Assembly (NCBI RefSeq): GCF_039541075.1 | Contig: NZ_BAABFN010000005.1 | Coordinates: forward strand, 186,001 to 250,000 | Source: Compostibacter hankyongensis | GTDB taxonomy: Bacteria > Bacteroidota > Bacteroidia > Chitinophagales > Chitinophagaceae | DNA length: 64,000 nucleotides | Reading direction: 5' to 3' | Shown: in pieces, positions 1 through 9,767 of the stretch | Layout of the letters: the number at the start of each line of letters is the position of its first letter | Position numbering within the stretch: position 1 is the first letter of the stretch | Notes under the pieces: generated by a model | The model's database searches: none | Told to the model about the DNA's origin: nothing | The model's input: the letters and a program-made list of their open reading frames with translations, nothing else | Position numbers and translations under genes: made by a program

Positions 1-1
1 T

Positions 2-3000
2 GTTTATCAGCAACTGAAAAGAGGCACCGGTAGTTACGTCCTGCAGGATAAAGGCTCCCAGAATATATTCACGGACAAATTTTCAGATGCGGCATTGGGT
101 GGATCGATCACCATCGAATGCTGGGTTTATCCGACAGCAACTTTCAAGGAAATGTCGCTTGTAGGTAAAGGTACAGGTGATGAGTTTTTCATATACTTAG
201 GTAGTGATAACCGGATAAATTGCGTATATCAGGACGCGAATACGGAATTGGAGGAATTTAATTCCACGGCAGAGATCAGCCTGAATGCCTGGACCCATAT
301 TGCCTGGACCCGCGATGTAGATACCGGGTTAAATTTGATCTACATTAACGGCACGCTTGATTCCAGCCGTTCAAAACCGGTGGGACCTGCATTGGAGACA
401 GATTCCAGTATTGGAATCGGCTATGTAGCCAGCAATTCATATCAAGGCGCGATAACTGAATTGCGCCTCTGGTCTGCTGTCCGTACCGATTCACAAATTA
501 AATCGATGATGTATGCCCGCCTGAAGAATTATACAGAAGCGGGGCTATATGCCTATTGGCCCCTGGATGAACCGGGAGGCGAAACCGCCCGTGACCTTGG
601 CCCTCATCATTACAACGCTTCTGGTCCGAATGCAATTTTTACTTTTTATGAGTCAGTTCCACTGGGCGGTAATCCCGAGACGAACCCGGTTCTCTTACAT
701 CAGCTTTTTCTAAACGGCCTTCTTCCCGAAGATCAATTCATCACACTGACCGGGCCGGATCTTGCAACAAAAAGCGGCCGGCAACTCAGTCTCAGTAATG
801 GCTCGACAATGTCGGCGCTATCAGATACCGCGTTGTCGCAGCTTGCCGTCTTTATCCGACTACAGGCACAAACCGGCTGGACCTATGAGGAGCTCGACTG
901 GGTGCTGAAGTCCGTCGTGAGTATCCTGGATATCCCCACACAATTGACCGTCAATGATACCCTGATCGAGTCACTTGGGCATGTAGCCACGCTGGGCAAT
1001 AAATACGAGATCCCCCTCGATGAACTGAGCAGCTTTTGGTATGATATGAAAACCTACGGGCGGGGCAATGATGTGCTGCCAGAAGATCTATGGGACCGTG
1101 TTTTTAATGCACCGCCCCTGATGGCGGATAGCAAAAGTGCGGCCCACACTGATTATTACCGGCCCGCATATGCATCTAATCCGCTTTTTTGCTCTCCGGT
1201 GTTGTCCTGGACTTATAGGGATTCAACTGATTCAGAAGATCAGCGATTGAGTAACCAGCTGGCAGTCGCGCTGGGCATTTCTGCAGAAGACTTATACGCC
1301 ATTGTCCAGTCTGTCATACCCGACGGTGCCACTGAGCTCGCACTCAGCGTTCCTCAACTGTCGCAACTGTACCGCATGGCCCGTTTTGCGAAAATGCTGC
1401 AAATGCGTGTGCCAGATTTTATTCAGTTGACTTCAATTGCCGGCATCTCGCTCTCGGATACTAAATTAAACTGGACCATTGCGGAAGTCATCAGCTTATG
1501 CGAAAAAGCCGAATGGATGAAAAAGGCCGGCCTTACCGCCATGCAGCTTGCTTATCTCAGCTCCAGTGCATCACCGGGAAAGGAACTTCGTTTAGCCGAT
1601 TCACAAACTGTTGACAAAGCGCTTTCGGATATGAGGCAATCCGCTGCGCAGGTATTGATCACCCCGGCGAGTTTTATTGATGACTACATCGATGCCTCCA
1701 CAGCGCAGGCTATTTACGACCAATTGCTGACCTCACAGGTTATTGACAGCAATGGCGTGATACTCATGAACGAATCTGTTCTGACGTCCGAATGGATTTA
1801 TCAGATCCTCAGTTCCAACCCGGAAACAGCGGATCAGATCTTTGGGTCCGGCATGGCACGCAATTATGTTAATTTCGATGCTACGGGCTCAGGTAAAGCG
1901 TCCTTCGGTTTTGACCCTTTTGCCAATCAGACCATACAGGATACCAACTGTTTTACGATCAGCGCCTGGGTAAAACCCAGCGACATTAATCCACCCACCG
2001 ACCGGAAAATTATCGGCCGTGATGAAGGCGGCAATCCGGATGACCTAAAATCTCCCACCCTGCGGCAGTCCGGAACCGGAAACGGCGACCTGGAGGTCTG
2101 CATGTCTCTTGAGGACGACTTTTATCAGGCCAAGGTGAGTGGTTTTTTCCAGGAGCCAGAACAGTGGGTTTTTACGAGCTGGGTAAATGATCACGGCAAC
2201 TGGACCGTATACCGCAATGGTGTACCGGTATCCTTTAAAAATCCTATGGATACCGTCCCCGGTGTGTATTCCCATAAGGCATCTACCCAGTTATATATAC
2301 TGGCCAATGGATTTGACGGGGCATTGTCCAATGTTTCGATCTGGACCACGGCCCGTACAACGGCAGAAATCAGATCGGATATGATAAAATCCGATTATAG
2401 CCTTGAGTACGGATTACTGGCCTGGTGGCCGATGAATGAAGGAACAGGGACATTGCTGAATAATCGCTCGGACAATAGCGAGGCAGTCAACGGAACGCTT
2501 TCCGGCTCCTATACCTGGGGGGTGACAGAGGCAGTAGCCAATCTGACCACGTCGGCTTCGATCAGCCAGCTACTCAGCGACGGCTTTGCCGCACAAAACC
2601 TGCTGGTCGTGAAAGCCCTTGCACCGATTGCCGGCATAAGCGCGGATACCATGTCCGGCATCTGTTTTTTAACTTCCAGAGAAGTAGACAATTCAGCCAT
2701 TTTTACCAACCCGCCCTACACCCCGTATCCCTACGCTGCAAACATGCTGTTGAACCCCGACAGCCGGCCGGCGGAAGATCGCAGTAGCTATCTATCTGTT
2801 TTACAGCGTAATACAGCCATGACGCGCTGGTTCAAACTTACCGGGCAGGAAGCGGCCGGAATTATCAACTATTCGCAACTCATCGGTGACGCATCCGTTT
2901 CATACAATACACAGTTCCTGAATGTGGAGCAATTGATGACGCTGAGTAATTACAAGTCCTTACAAAGCCTGTGCAACGAAAAGAACGGGCTGCTGGATTA

Positions 3001-6000
3001 TTTCCGGCAGGCGACTCATTCGGGCAAAAATACACCCACCCGCGATCAGCTTACCTTGCTTTCGCAGCTGAGCGGATGGAACCTCGCTGAGCTGAATCTG
3101 ATCGTCAGCCAGCCCTATTTCAGCAATATCAATTTCAATACAGTTGCCGGTCTTCGCAAGCTTGCCGATGTAATGGCCGTGGGGCAGAAAACCGGGACAG
3201 GCATTGCGACACTGAATCTATTACGTAGCCTTTCCATGCTCAATTTATTTGAGTCCGGAGATGAGCATTACTGGCAGACCTATACCGACGCCACCAGCGC
3301 GGCGGTTGCGATCCTCAGGGGAAAACTGGGAGATGCGGGGGTTACGTCGCTGAACGCTTCCATGGCAGGTGAGCTGCGGGAAGTGCTTTGCGCCTGGCTA
3401 ATGTGGGAACTGCAAACCGGGATCAGCGGGGTAAAAAGCCGGCAAGAGTTATACGAATACCTGCTCATCGACGTCAACATGGCCTCCGATGTAAAGACTT
3501 CCTGGATGGTGGCCGCCATGAACAGTCTGCAATTGTATGTAAACCGCATCATCAACAACCTGGAGCCTGGCGCAGTCAATCATATTCCCGGGATCTGGTG
3601 GAAGTGGATGAGCACCTACCGCGTCTGGCAGGCCAATCGGGAAGTATATCTGTATCCGGAAAACTATGTCGACCCTACCCTGCGGAGATTCCAGAGTCCG
3701 CAGTTCCAACAGTTTATCAACGATATTTCGAAAGGACAGATCACTGACGACAATGTTAAAAAGGCGCTCGCAAATTATCTGACATCGGTATCCAAGGTTT
3801 CCAGCCTCGAGCTGGTGGACGCTTACCTGGACCCGATTGACGCGAATCTGCCGGGCACTGCTACCGGTAACCGAAAAAATGCGCTTTTTCTGGTGGCTAA
3901 GTCCCGCACGGAACCGGCGAACTTCTTTACCAGAACCATTTTAATCACAACGAGCGAAGATGCGGTAAACCAGGGCACAGCGGTAGATGACGCGACCCAG
4001 ATGGAATACGGACCCTGGCAAGAGATCGGACTGAGCATTAATTCCACCTATGCAACCACTGTAGCTGCACTCGGCCGTCAATTCATCTTCTGGGTAGAGC
4101 AGACAAATATAGTCAATACCGATGCGGATCAGTCTAAGTACACGACAGTGTATGCGACCATTTACTATTCCTATCGCGACTTCAACAACAACTGGATCCA
4201 GCCTGCCGTGCTCAAAAAAGACATACTGGTGCAGGTCCTGGGACCCGGCATCTCTACGATTAAATATTACACAGGCTGCCTGATGGGCGCACAAATGGCA
4301 GATTCAAGTGGAACAAAAGCACATGATTTTTATAAGCTGCCGGATTGGAACAAAGTAAAAATACAGGTTGTTCCAGCATCGGTGCACCATCCCCAGTCCA
4401 TTATGATCGTACTCGGGCCATATGTTACTTGTGACCCGCTTATCATTCCTCCTATTGCAAAACCAGATTACAGCGGCATGAATGAAGAGGAGAAGCGTTT
4501 TCAGGCGCAATTATATGTTGCGGCGCAATTCACGTCCTCAAATATAGGCAAGTACTCAACAGTTATACCGCCTGTTTTCCTCGACGCATCGCTAAACATT
4601 CGTGATTTTTCTATTGCAGTTGATACCACCGGAGCGTCTTTCCTTTCCAGTGCATTAATCCGCGTAGCCGAAGGCTATGGTCTGCTGTTTGACATAACTT
4701 CCTCCCTGCTTGAATCACCTCTGGTGCCGCCAAGTTCCTGGTGGCCCGGCACCGATAGCAATCAGCTCGTCCAGGGCACGACGGTGATAGATATCCTTTC
4801 AGGCAAAAACGCCCAATTAAACGGAACAATTTCCTGGCAGGCCGGTGCATATCCTCCCATAAAAGATGCGTCCATTCCCAACTTTACCAATGGCAGCTTC
4901 AAGTTCGACTGGTCAGCAAATTCGTCAAGGGCAGCATACAGTTTTAGTTTCTGGCTATATTTATCATCAGGGATTACTGATGATACTATTATTTTTAAAA
5001 GCCCGTACGCTTATGCTTCAACAAGAAATGCTGTCATCGGAATAAAATACACTTCTAAGTACGGTTTGGTCGTGGAATATGTCAAAGGATCCGATGGAGG
5101 AATATATTTTGTTTCTGCTCAAATTCAAAAGGAGGCCTGGTCTTTCATCACGGTTACAACCAAACCCTACGAAGTTGTAATTTACTTAAATGGCATAAGT
5201 AGCCGGTGGGCTAGTAACGCTGGGAAAAATATCTGTTCTACTGATGATTATTTGCACTTTGGGAATTTTACGGGTTATGCATTCGGATTTCAGTTTCACA
5301 AAGTAGGGCTCACAGCCCTCCAGGCTGCACTGCTATATCAAAGTGAGAAAGGTAAATGTTACCTGTCAGGGTTTCCTCATTCGAACACCAACGTCCGGCA
5401 AATTAGCAATTCGGCTGGCGCCTTCCTATTCAATACAGGGTCACAATCTTATTTAACCCTGCCAGATACGTTAAATAAAGCCGTCAGCGATTGTCTGGTT
5501 ATAACTGAGGCCACCTCAACGGCACTTCATCTTTCGTACAGCCAGTCGCCGCTGACTTCCTCCGAACTGCCTTCCATGCGTTTTGTGCGCGTCAATACGG
5601 ATTCAGTCCAGGCAATGATGGCCATTCTTGCAAAGGCAGGAATCAACGAGCTTTACAAACCATCCGTACAATACCTGCCCGAGGAAACCCTTGAGGCCTT
5701 CCATCCGTCGGATCTGACCATTTTACCCGATGACGATCATATTAACTTCAATGGCGCATTTGGCGTTTATTTCTGGGAAATTTTCTTCTATGCGCCTTAT
5801 CTCATCGCCGAAAAACTGCGTACCAGCCAAAAATTCGATGAAGCGGAAAAATGGTTCCAGTATATTTTTGACCCCACGAACCAGGCAAATCCGGTCGGCT
5901 ACTGGCCGCTGAACCGGAAACTCAATAATAATTTTCCAGATCTGTCCGGCCGGGAAGCCGCCACGCCGTATAATCTCACAGCCTCCTCCGAACAAACGCC

Positions 6001-9000
6001 CCCATTCTCGAACAAACCGCGCGAGATCTGGAACTTTAATCCGTCAGATTCATCTTACCTGTCTGTTCCGTATTCGAAAGTGCTCAATTCGCCGAAATTC
6101 ACCGTCGCTGCCTGGGTTTACCTGAAGAGCGTACCATCTAACGGCGCATTTTATTCCATCGTCTGTTCACAAAAAAGCTTTACAGGCTTTCATTTTGCTA
6201 TTTGGGCTAAGGATAATGAGTGGTGTCTCGCATTATATATAGGCACTTCAGATTCAACCTGGGTGCATGTAGGTTCGCCCAATTATAGTGATATAAATAC
6301 CTGGCGCTATGTAGCGGCAACTTATGATGGTAAACATCCGAATGTATTTATTAATGGCGACTTAGTGACGACAGCACCCGTGATCTGTGAAAATTATGTA
6401 TGCAATACCGAAAAGGAATTTTCTATCGGCAGCGGTGATTCTAACACCGCGCAAACAAAGTATTTTGACGGATCGATCGCAGAAGTCATGCTGTTCGATC
6501 ACGTCCTGTCAAGTGGAGAGCTGGTACAGGTCTATAAAAATTATCCGCAGTTATCGCTCAACAGTAATTTCTGGAACTTCCGTCCCTTCCGCCGCATCAA
6601 TGCCGAATCTTTGTATCATATTCTAAGTGGCAGCAGCTGGGAAGCCAGTTTTTTCCAGCCCGCACAGTATTACACTGCCTCCCTGCAAATGGCTGTCTAC
6701 GAATATGACCCCTTTGATCCGGATACCATCGCGCGTTTGCGGGTAAATTCCTGGCAGAAGGCAACCTTCATGCATTACATCGATAACCTTATCAGCTGGG
6801 GGGATTCGCTGTTCACCGAGGACACCTGGGAAACTTTGTCCGATGCAACAATGCGTTACGTACTTGCCAATACACTACTCGGGCGTATGCCGGTAAAAGA
6901 AGTGACGGAAGCGCCGCAGCCTCCAGTGAATTACAACAGCATTGAGCTCGAATACGGAACAGCCGGTGTGCCGCCTTTTCTTATCGAAATGGAAAACCAG
7001 CTGTCCGGACTGGGCTCAGATGCCACATTGCCAGAGCAGGTACAGAGTATTCTGGACGCCTATTTTTGTATTCCGACCAATAAGCAGCTGTTAAAATACT
7101 GGGAGCAGGTGACTGATCGTCTATACAAACTTCGTCATGGGCTTACAATTACCGGTGCACCGAATGTCATTTCGCTGTATGCGGCGCCAATTGATCCGAG
7201 CGCACTGGTAGCAGCGACTGCAGGTGGAAACCTTTCCAGTGTTTCCACCCCCACTACTATTCCAGCCGTACCCTGGTTCAGGTTTAGTTACATGATTGCC
7301 CAGGCCAAATCAGTTACGGCCGAAGTCGTACGGCTGGGCAGTGAACTGCTGTCGGCACTGGAGAAAAAAGATGCAGAACAGCTGTCACAGATGCAGGCCA
7401 GTTACCAGACGGTATTACATACGCTAACCGGACAAATCAAATCCAGTCAAATCAATCAGCTTCAGTATATAGGTGAGGGACTTAGGGTCAGTTATAGAAA
7501 TGCAGAATATGTGCATAATACCTATAAGGCCTGGATGTGCGACCCGGTCGGGCCACTGGAAGCACTGTCCTTATTTATGGCAGATAACGCGTTTCTGGTG
7601 CGCCTGATCGCCACCGCCGCACGGGCTCTGGCTGTAGGCGGCTACCTTGTCCCCAATATTTTCGGTCTGGCCGATGGCGGCATGAATGTCGGTAGTTCCG
7701 TGGATACATCCAGTAACCTTATACAGGAAAAAGCTGACGGTTTTGGTGCCATGTCACGATCGCTGGCACAAATGGGACACTATGTCCGCCGGGAGCTTGA
7801 ATGGAATCTGCAAAAAGGAATCGCGGGGAACCAGATGAAAGAAATTCAGGCGCAGATGACAGCCAATGGTTTTGCAATGGAGGCTGCGCTTACCGAGGCC
7901 AAACTGAGCCAGACGGAACTGGAGCAATCCCAGGAAGTCTATCAGTTCCTCAAAAGTAAGTTCACCAATGAGGAGCTCTTCGACTGGATGTCCGGGCAAC
8001 TTTCCGGCTTATACTTCCAGATGTTCCAGCTGGCCTGGTCGCTGGCGCAGCAAGCCCAAACCGCCCTGCAGTATGAGCTGAATCTGAACCAGTCCTATCT
8101 CAACCCGGCTGCCTGGAATGCCGGTTATCAGGGCCTCCTTTCCGGCGATGCGCTTTCGCTGAGTCTGCAGCAAATGGAAAACGCGTATATCAGTGGCAAC
8201 AACCGTAAGCTGGAAATAAGAAAAACCTGGTCAATGCGCCAGAACAACCCCCAGGCTTTGCTCAAGCTTGTATCTACCGGTAACTGCCGTTTCGACCTAA
8301 ATGAACTGAGTTACGATCTTGATTTTCCCGGTCATTATAACCGGAAGATAAAATCATTGTCGATCACAATACCGGCAGTGGTGGGCCCCTATCAGAATAT
8401 TCACGCAACCCTTATTCAAACGGGCAATGCAGTCACGGTAAAGCCAAACAAGGCAACGGTTGAATATTTACTGGGATTATCAAATACGACACCTGCTGAC
8501 GGTTCATTGCGTATAAACTGGAATCCGAACCAGGAAATCGTTATTTCCACGGGAACCAATGATGCGGGTGTGTTCCAGATTAATTTTAACGATGAAAAAT
8601 ACCTGCCGTTTGAAGGAACAGGAGCCGTGTCATCCTGGAGCCTGAGTATTCCGCAGGCGAGCAATCCTTTCCCGCTTCGTTCCATCAGCGATATCATCAT
8701 CACCATTGAATATACCGCCGAAGATGGCGGAAGCACATACGCCTCCCAGGTTACGAGCCTTGCGCCGCTCAAGAATTACAAAGGCTGGCAGTATCTCAGC
8801 ATGCGACAGTTATACAGCACCGCATGGTTTGATTTTTGTAAAAATCCTGTTGACAAAGTTTATTCTCTTGCATTTGAATTGGTTGCCCAGATGTATCCGG
8901 CCAACCTGGATGACGACTCGATCAGGCTCGGCAGCGATACAGGCGAAATTGCGCTGATACCAGTCATCCAGCAAGGTTATGGCGGGGGGCTGCCGTCCTT

Positions 9001-9217
9001 TTTCATGAATGATTCTGATACTGCCCGGAATGAAAAAACCGGTATGCTACCTATCTCAGAAAGTAGCGAAGCACAACCGGTTCCAGGCAAAGGGGATCCC
9101 TGGATAGTTAAAGCGAAGGACGTTCCTGACGATTTGCTTATCGAAGGAAAAATCGATCAAACTAAACTGCTTGATATTATTTTGATAATTCCGTTCAGTG
9201 GAACACTGAGCTGGTAA
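2..9217 (+). CDS. Tc-toxin TcA-like giant protein with four LamG-type domains (5' partial)
   Basis: The frame is open from the window edge (base 2), so the true start lies upstream; at least 3071 codons are present. The family is insecticidal/ABC toxin subunit A, which in known cases forms the pore and receptor-binding part of a Tc complex. Visible in order: a LamG/concanavalin-like domain (bases ~2-620), TcA helical segments, a second LamG (~1860-2520), a neuraminidase-like region (~3940-4120, GPWQEIGLSIN then FIFWVEQT), a third LamG (~4735-5340), the TcA hallmark block NFNGAFGVYFWEIFFYAPYL...KWFQYIFDPT (~5743-5880), a fourth LamG (~5895-6540), then WNFRPFRR and DPFDPDTIARLR (~6570-6750), a coiled-coil-rich stretch (~7300-8100) and a C-terminal TcB-binding-like beta region (~8310-9217). 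No TcB/TcC partner follows; one may lie to the left. Codon use and local AT-richness differ from the housekeeping genes, which fits acquisition. The family call is firm, the target is unknown. Confidence 0.88.
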   Translation, partial: VYQQLKRGTGSYVLQDKGSQNIFTDKFSDAALGGSITIECWVYPTATFKEMSLVGKGTGDEFFIYLGSDNRINCVYQDANTELEEFNSTAEISLNAWTHIAWTRDVDTGLNLIYINGTLDSSRSKPVGPALETDSSIGIGYVASNSYQGAITELRLWSAVRTDSQIKSMMYARLKNYTEAGLYAYWPLDEPGGETARDLGPHHYNASGPNAIFTFYESVPLGGNPETNPVLLHQLFLNGLLPEDQFITLTGPDLATKSGRQLSLSNGSTMSALSDTALSQLAVFIRLQAQTGWTYEELDWVLKSVVSILDIPTQLTVNDTLIESLGHVATLGNKYEIPLDELSSFWYDMKTYGRGNDVLPEDLWDRVFNAPPLMADSKSAAHTDYYRPAYASNPLFCSPVLSWTYRDSTDSEDQRLSNQLAVALGISAEDLYAIVQSVIPDGATELALSVPQLSQLYRMARFAKMLQMRVPDFIQLTSIAGISLSDTKLNWTIAEVISLCEKAEWMKKAGLTAMQLAYLSSSASPGKELRLADSQTVDKALSDMRQSAAQVLITPASFIDDYIDASTAQAIYDQLLTSQVIDSNGVILMNESVLTSEWIYQILSSNPETADQIFGSGMARNYVNFDATGSGKASFGFDPFANQTIQDTNCFTISAWVKPSDINPPTDRKIIGRDEGGNPDDLKSPTLRQSGTGNGDLEVCMSLEDDFYQAKVSGFFQEPEQWVFTSWVNDHGNWTVYRNGVPVSFKNPMDTVPGVYSHKASTQLYILANGFDGALSNVSIWTTARTTAEIRSDMIKSDYSLEYGLLAWWPMNEGTGTLLNNRSDNSEAVNGTLSGSYTWGVTEAVANLTTSASISQLLSDGFAAQNLLVVKALAPIAGISADTMSGICFLTSREVDNSAIFTNPPYTPYPYAANMLLNPDSRPAEDRSSYLSVLQRNTAMTRWFKLTGQEAAGIINYSQLIGDASVSYNTQFLNVEQLMTLSNYKSLQSLCNEKNGLLDYFRQATHSGKNTPTRDQLTLLSQLSGWNLAELNLIVSQPYFSNINFNTVAGLRKLADVMAVGQKTGTGIATLNLLRSLSMLNLFESGDEHYWQTYTDATSAAVAILRGKLGDAGVTSLNASMAGELREVLCAWLMWELQTGISGVKSRQELYEYLLIDVNMASDVKTSWMVAAMNSLQLYVNRIINNLEPGAVNHIPGIWWKWMSTYRVWQANREVYLYPENYVDPTLRRFQSPQFQQFINDISKGQITDDNVKKALANYLTSVSKVSSLELVDAYLDPIDANLPGTATGNRKNALFLVAKSRTEPANFFTRTILITTSEDAVNQGTAVDDATQMEYGPWQEIGLSINSTYATTVAALGRQFIFWVEQTNIVNTDADQSKYTTVYATIYYSYRDFNNNWIQPAVLKKDILVQVLGPGISTIKYYTGCLMGAQMADSSGTKAHDFYKLPDWNKVKIQVVPASVHHPQSIMIVLGPYVTCDPLIIPPIAKPDYSGMNEEEKRFQAQLYVAAQFTSSNIGKYSTVIPPVFLDASLNIRDFSIAVDTTGASFLSSALIRVAEGYGLLFDITSSLLESPLVPPSSWWPGTDSNQLVQGTTVIDILSGKNAQLNGTISWQAGAYPPIKDASIPNFTNGSFKFDWSANSSRAAYSFSFWLYLSSGITDDTIIFKSPYAYASTRNAVIGIKYTSKYGLVVEYVKGSDGGIYFVSAQIQKEAWSFITVTTKPYEVVIYLNGISSRWASNAGKNICSTDDYLHFGNFTGYAFGFQFHKVGLTALQAALLYQSEKGKCYLSGFPHSNTNVRQISNSAGAFLFNTGSQSYLTLPDTLNKAVSDCLVITEATSTALHLSYSQSPLTSSELPSMRFVRVNTDSVQAMMAILAKAGINELYKPSVQYLPEETLEAFHPSDLTILPDDDHINFNGAFGVYFWEIFFYAPYLIAEKLRTSQKFDEAEKWFQYIFDPTNQANPVGYWPLNRKLNNNFPDLSGREAATPYNLTASSEQTPPFSNKPREIWNFNPSDSSYLSVPYSKVLNSPKFTVAAWVYLKSVPSNGAFYSIVCSQKSFTGFHFAIWAKDNEWCLALYIGTSDSTWVHVGSPNYSDINTWRYVAATYDGKHPNVFINGDLVTTAPVICENYVCNTEKEFSIGSGDSNTAQTKYFDGSIAEVMLFDHVLSSGELVQVYKNYPQLSLNSNFWNFRPFRRINAESLYHILSGSSWEASFFQPAQYYTASLQMAVYEYDPFDPDTIARLRVNSWQKATFMHYIDNLISWGDSLFTEDTWETLSDATMRYVLANTLLGRMPVKEVTEAPQPPVNYNSIELEYGTAGVPPFLIEMENQLSGLGSDATLPEQVQSILDAYFCIPTNKQLLKYWEQVTDRLYKLRHGLTITGAPNVISLYAAPIDPSALVAATAGGNLSSVSTPTTIPAVPWFRFSYMIAQAKSVTAEVVRLGSELLSALEKKDAEQLSQMQASYQTVLHTLTGQIKSSQINQLQYIGEGLRVSYRNAEYVHNTYKAWMCDPVGPLEALSLFMADNAFLVRLIATAARALAVGGYLVPNIFGLADGGMNVGSSVDTSSNLIQEKADGFGAMSRSLAQMGHYVRRELEWNLQKGIAGNQMKEIQAQMTANGFAMEAALTEAKLSQTELEQSQEVYQFLKSKFTNEELFDWMSGQLSGLYFQMFQLAWSLAQQAQTALQYELNLNQSYLNPAAWNAGYQGLLSGDALSLSLQQMENAYISGNNRKLEIRKTWSMRQNNPQALLKLVSTGNCRFDLNELSYDLDFPGHYNRKIKSLSITIPAVVGPYQNIHATLIQTGNAVTVKPNKATVEYLLGLSNTTPADGSLRINWNPNQEIVISTGTNDAGVFQINFNDEKYLPFEGTGAVSSWSLSIPQASNPFPLRSISDIIITIEYTAEDGGSTYASQVTSLAPLKNYKGWQYLSMRQLYSTAWFDFCKNPVDKVYSLAFELVAQMYPANLDDDSIRLGSDTGEIALIPVIQQGYGGGLPSFFMNDSDTARNEKTGMLPISESSEAQPVPGKGDPWIVKAKDVPDDLLIEGKIDQTKLLDIILIIPFSGTLSW

Positions 9218-9370
9218 TTTATTTTCGGTAAAACCCTGCCAGAAAGCTCTCGGTTTCTGCTTGTCAAGAACTGCTGCAGAAAACGGGAAAAAGCAAACAA
9301 ATACGATAGGGCATAAAATATAATCCATACAAATTATTGATTATTAATTGTTTAAGAGGATTCTAAAGTA

Positions 9371-9384
9371 CCCAGGACTGGATT
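9371..9384 (-). repeat. Direct repeat of the tRNA-Leu 3' end (att-like)
   Basis: Fourteen bases (cccaggactggatt on the + strand) are identical to 9525-9538 inside the tRNA-Leu T-arm and acceptor stem. The rest of the tRNA is missing, so this is a 3'-end fragment rather than a second tRNA. A 3'-end copy downstream of a tRNA is what tyrosine integrases leave as an attachment site. No integrase is in view, so the att reading is inference. Confidence 0.6.
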
Positions 9385-9438
9385 ACCTCCGGTGATCCAC
9401 AACGGAGGGCTTACCCAAAGGCCCGCGCCTGCGGCGCC

Positions 9439-9499
9439 GGGCTTTTGCATTCATCCGCTTCGGCGAGCCCGCTCACCGCGCTCCTGAATGCAAAAGCCC
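9439..9499. repeat. 15-bp perfect inverted repeat downstream of tRNA-Leu
   Basis: The arm gggcttttgcattca (9439-9453) is the exact reverse complement of tgaatgcaaaagccc (9485-9499), with a 31-base GC-rich spacer. The right arm overlaps the left stem of the tRNA terminator, so two alternative foldings are possible in the transcript. It may be a decayed mobile-element end or duplicated terminator; function unknown. Confidence 0.65.
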
Positions 9500-9522
9500 C
9501 CGACTTACATCGGGGGCCTTTG
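9491..9522 (-). terminator. Rho-independent terminator of tRNA-Leu
   Basis: Directly 3' of the tRNA on the minus strand: stem GGCCCCCGA / TCGGGGGCT with a 6-base loop, followed by TTTTG. Position and strand fit termination of the tRNA-Leu transcript. Confidence 0.75.
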
Positions 9523-9606
9523 TGCCCAGGACTGGATTCGAACCAGCACACCGTTGCCGGCGCTGCGACCTGAACACAGTGCGTCTACCAATTTCGCCAC
9601 CTGGGC
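9523..9606 (-). tRNA. tRNA-Leu (anticodon CAG)
   Basis: The minus strand folds as a class II tRNA of 84 nt: acceptor GCCCAGG pairs CCTGGGC with discriminator A; the D-arm has the leucine-type GGCGAAATTGGTAGACGC; anticodon stem CTGTG/CGCAG holds the loop TTCAGGT, giving anticodon CAG at about 9570; there is a long variable arm, then GGTTCGAATCC in the T-arm. The CCA end is not encoded (CAAAGG follows the discriminator), so it must be added by the CCA enzyme, a gene for which sits at 14264. The 3' end is duplicated at 9371-9384. Confidence 0.95.
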
Positions 9607-9718
9607 AGGTCTTCCGTCTTTCTGCAGCGGGAGCAGCCTTGCGGCCGCACCCTCCCGCGTCTCAACGGGAGGGCAAATGTAGCGCCTTTTCCACTAATTC
9701 CAAAAGATTTAAGAAAAA

Positions 9719-9750
9719 TTTGAAAAGAGTATGAAAATGTACTATATTTG
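9719..9750 (+). promoter_or_regulatory. Bacteroidetes-type promoter of the ParS/RES module
   Basis: TTTG at 9719-9722, 20 bases, then TATATTTG at 9743-9750, an exact match to the Bacteroidetes -33 TTTG and -7 TAnnTTTG pattern. Transcription would start near 9757, only about 10 bases before the antitoxin ATG, so the leader is very short. Confidence 0.75.
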
Positions 9751-9765
9751 GAGTAAATATATACT
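9728..9765 (+). promoter_or_regulatory. Two AGTA...TACT dyads, candidate antitoxin operators
   Basis: Two inverted repeats flank the -7 element: AGTA (9728-9731) with TACT (9740-9743), and GAGTA (9751-9755) with TACTC (9762-9766). Type II modules of this kind are commonly autoregulated by the DNA-binding antitoxin. The placement between -33, -7 and the start codon is what repression needs. The operator role is inferred. Confidence 0.5.
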
Positions 9766-9767
9766 CA

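Larger units (their letters stand above)
9218..9522. other. Intergenic stretch between toxin gene and tRNA-Leu
   Basis: No gene is visible. It contains an AT-rich segment (about 9300-9365), a copy of the tRNA-Leu 3' end (9371-9384), a GC-rich imperfect hairpin (about 9420-9441), a 15-bp inverted repeat (9439-9453 with 9485-9499) and the tRNA terminator (9491-9522). The short frames here and across the tRNA are not coding. Confidence 0.7.

Noticed and set aside
9369..9386. Possible second tRNA-Leu
   Set aside because: Only the last 14 bases of the tRNA are present; no acceptor 5' half, D-arm or anticodon arm.
9488..9734. Short plus-strand frames over the tRNA-Leu
   Set aside because: They overlap a well-folded tRNA and its terminator; not coding.
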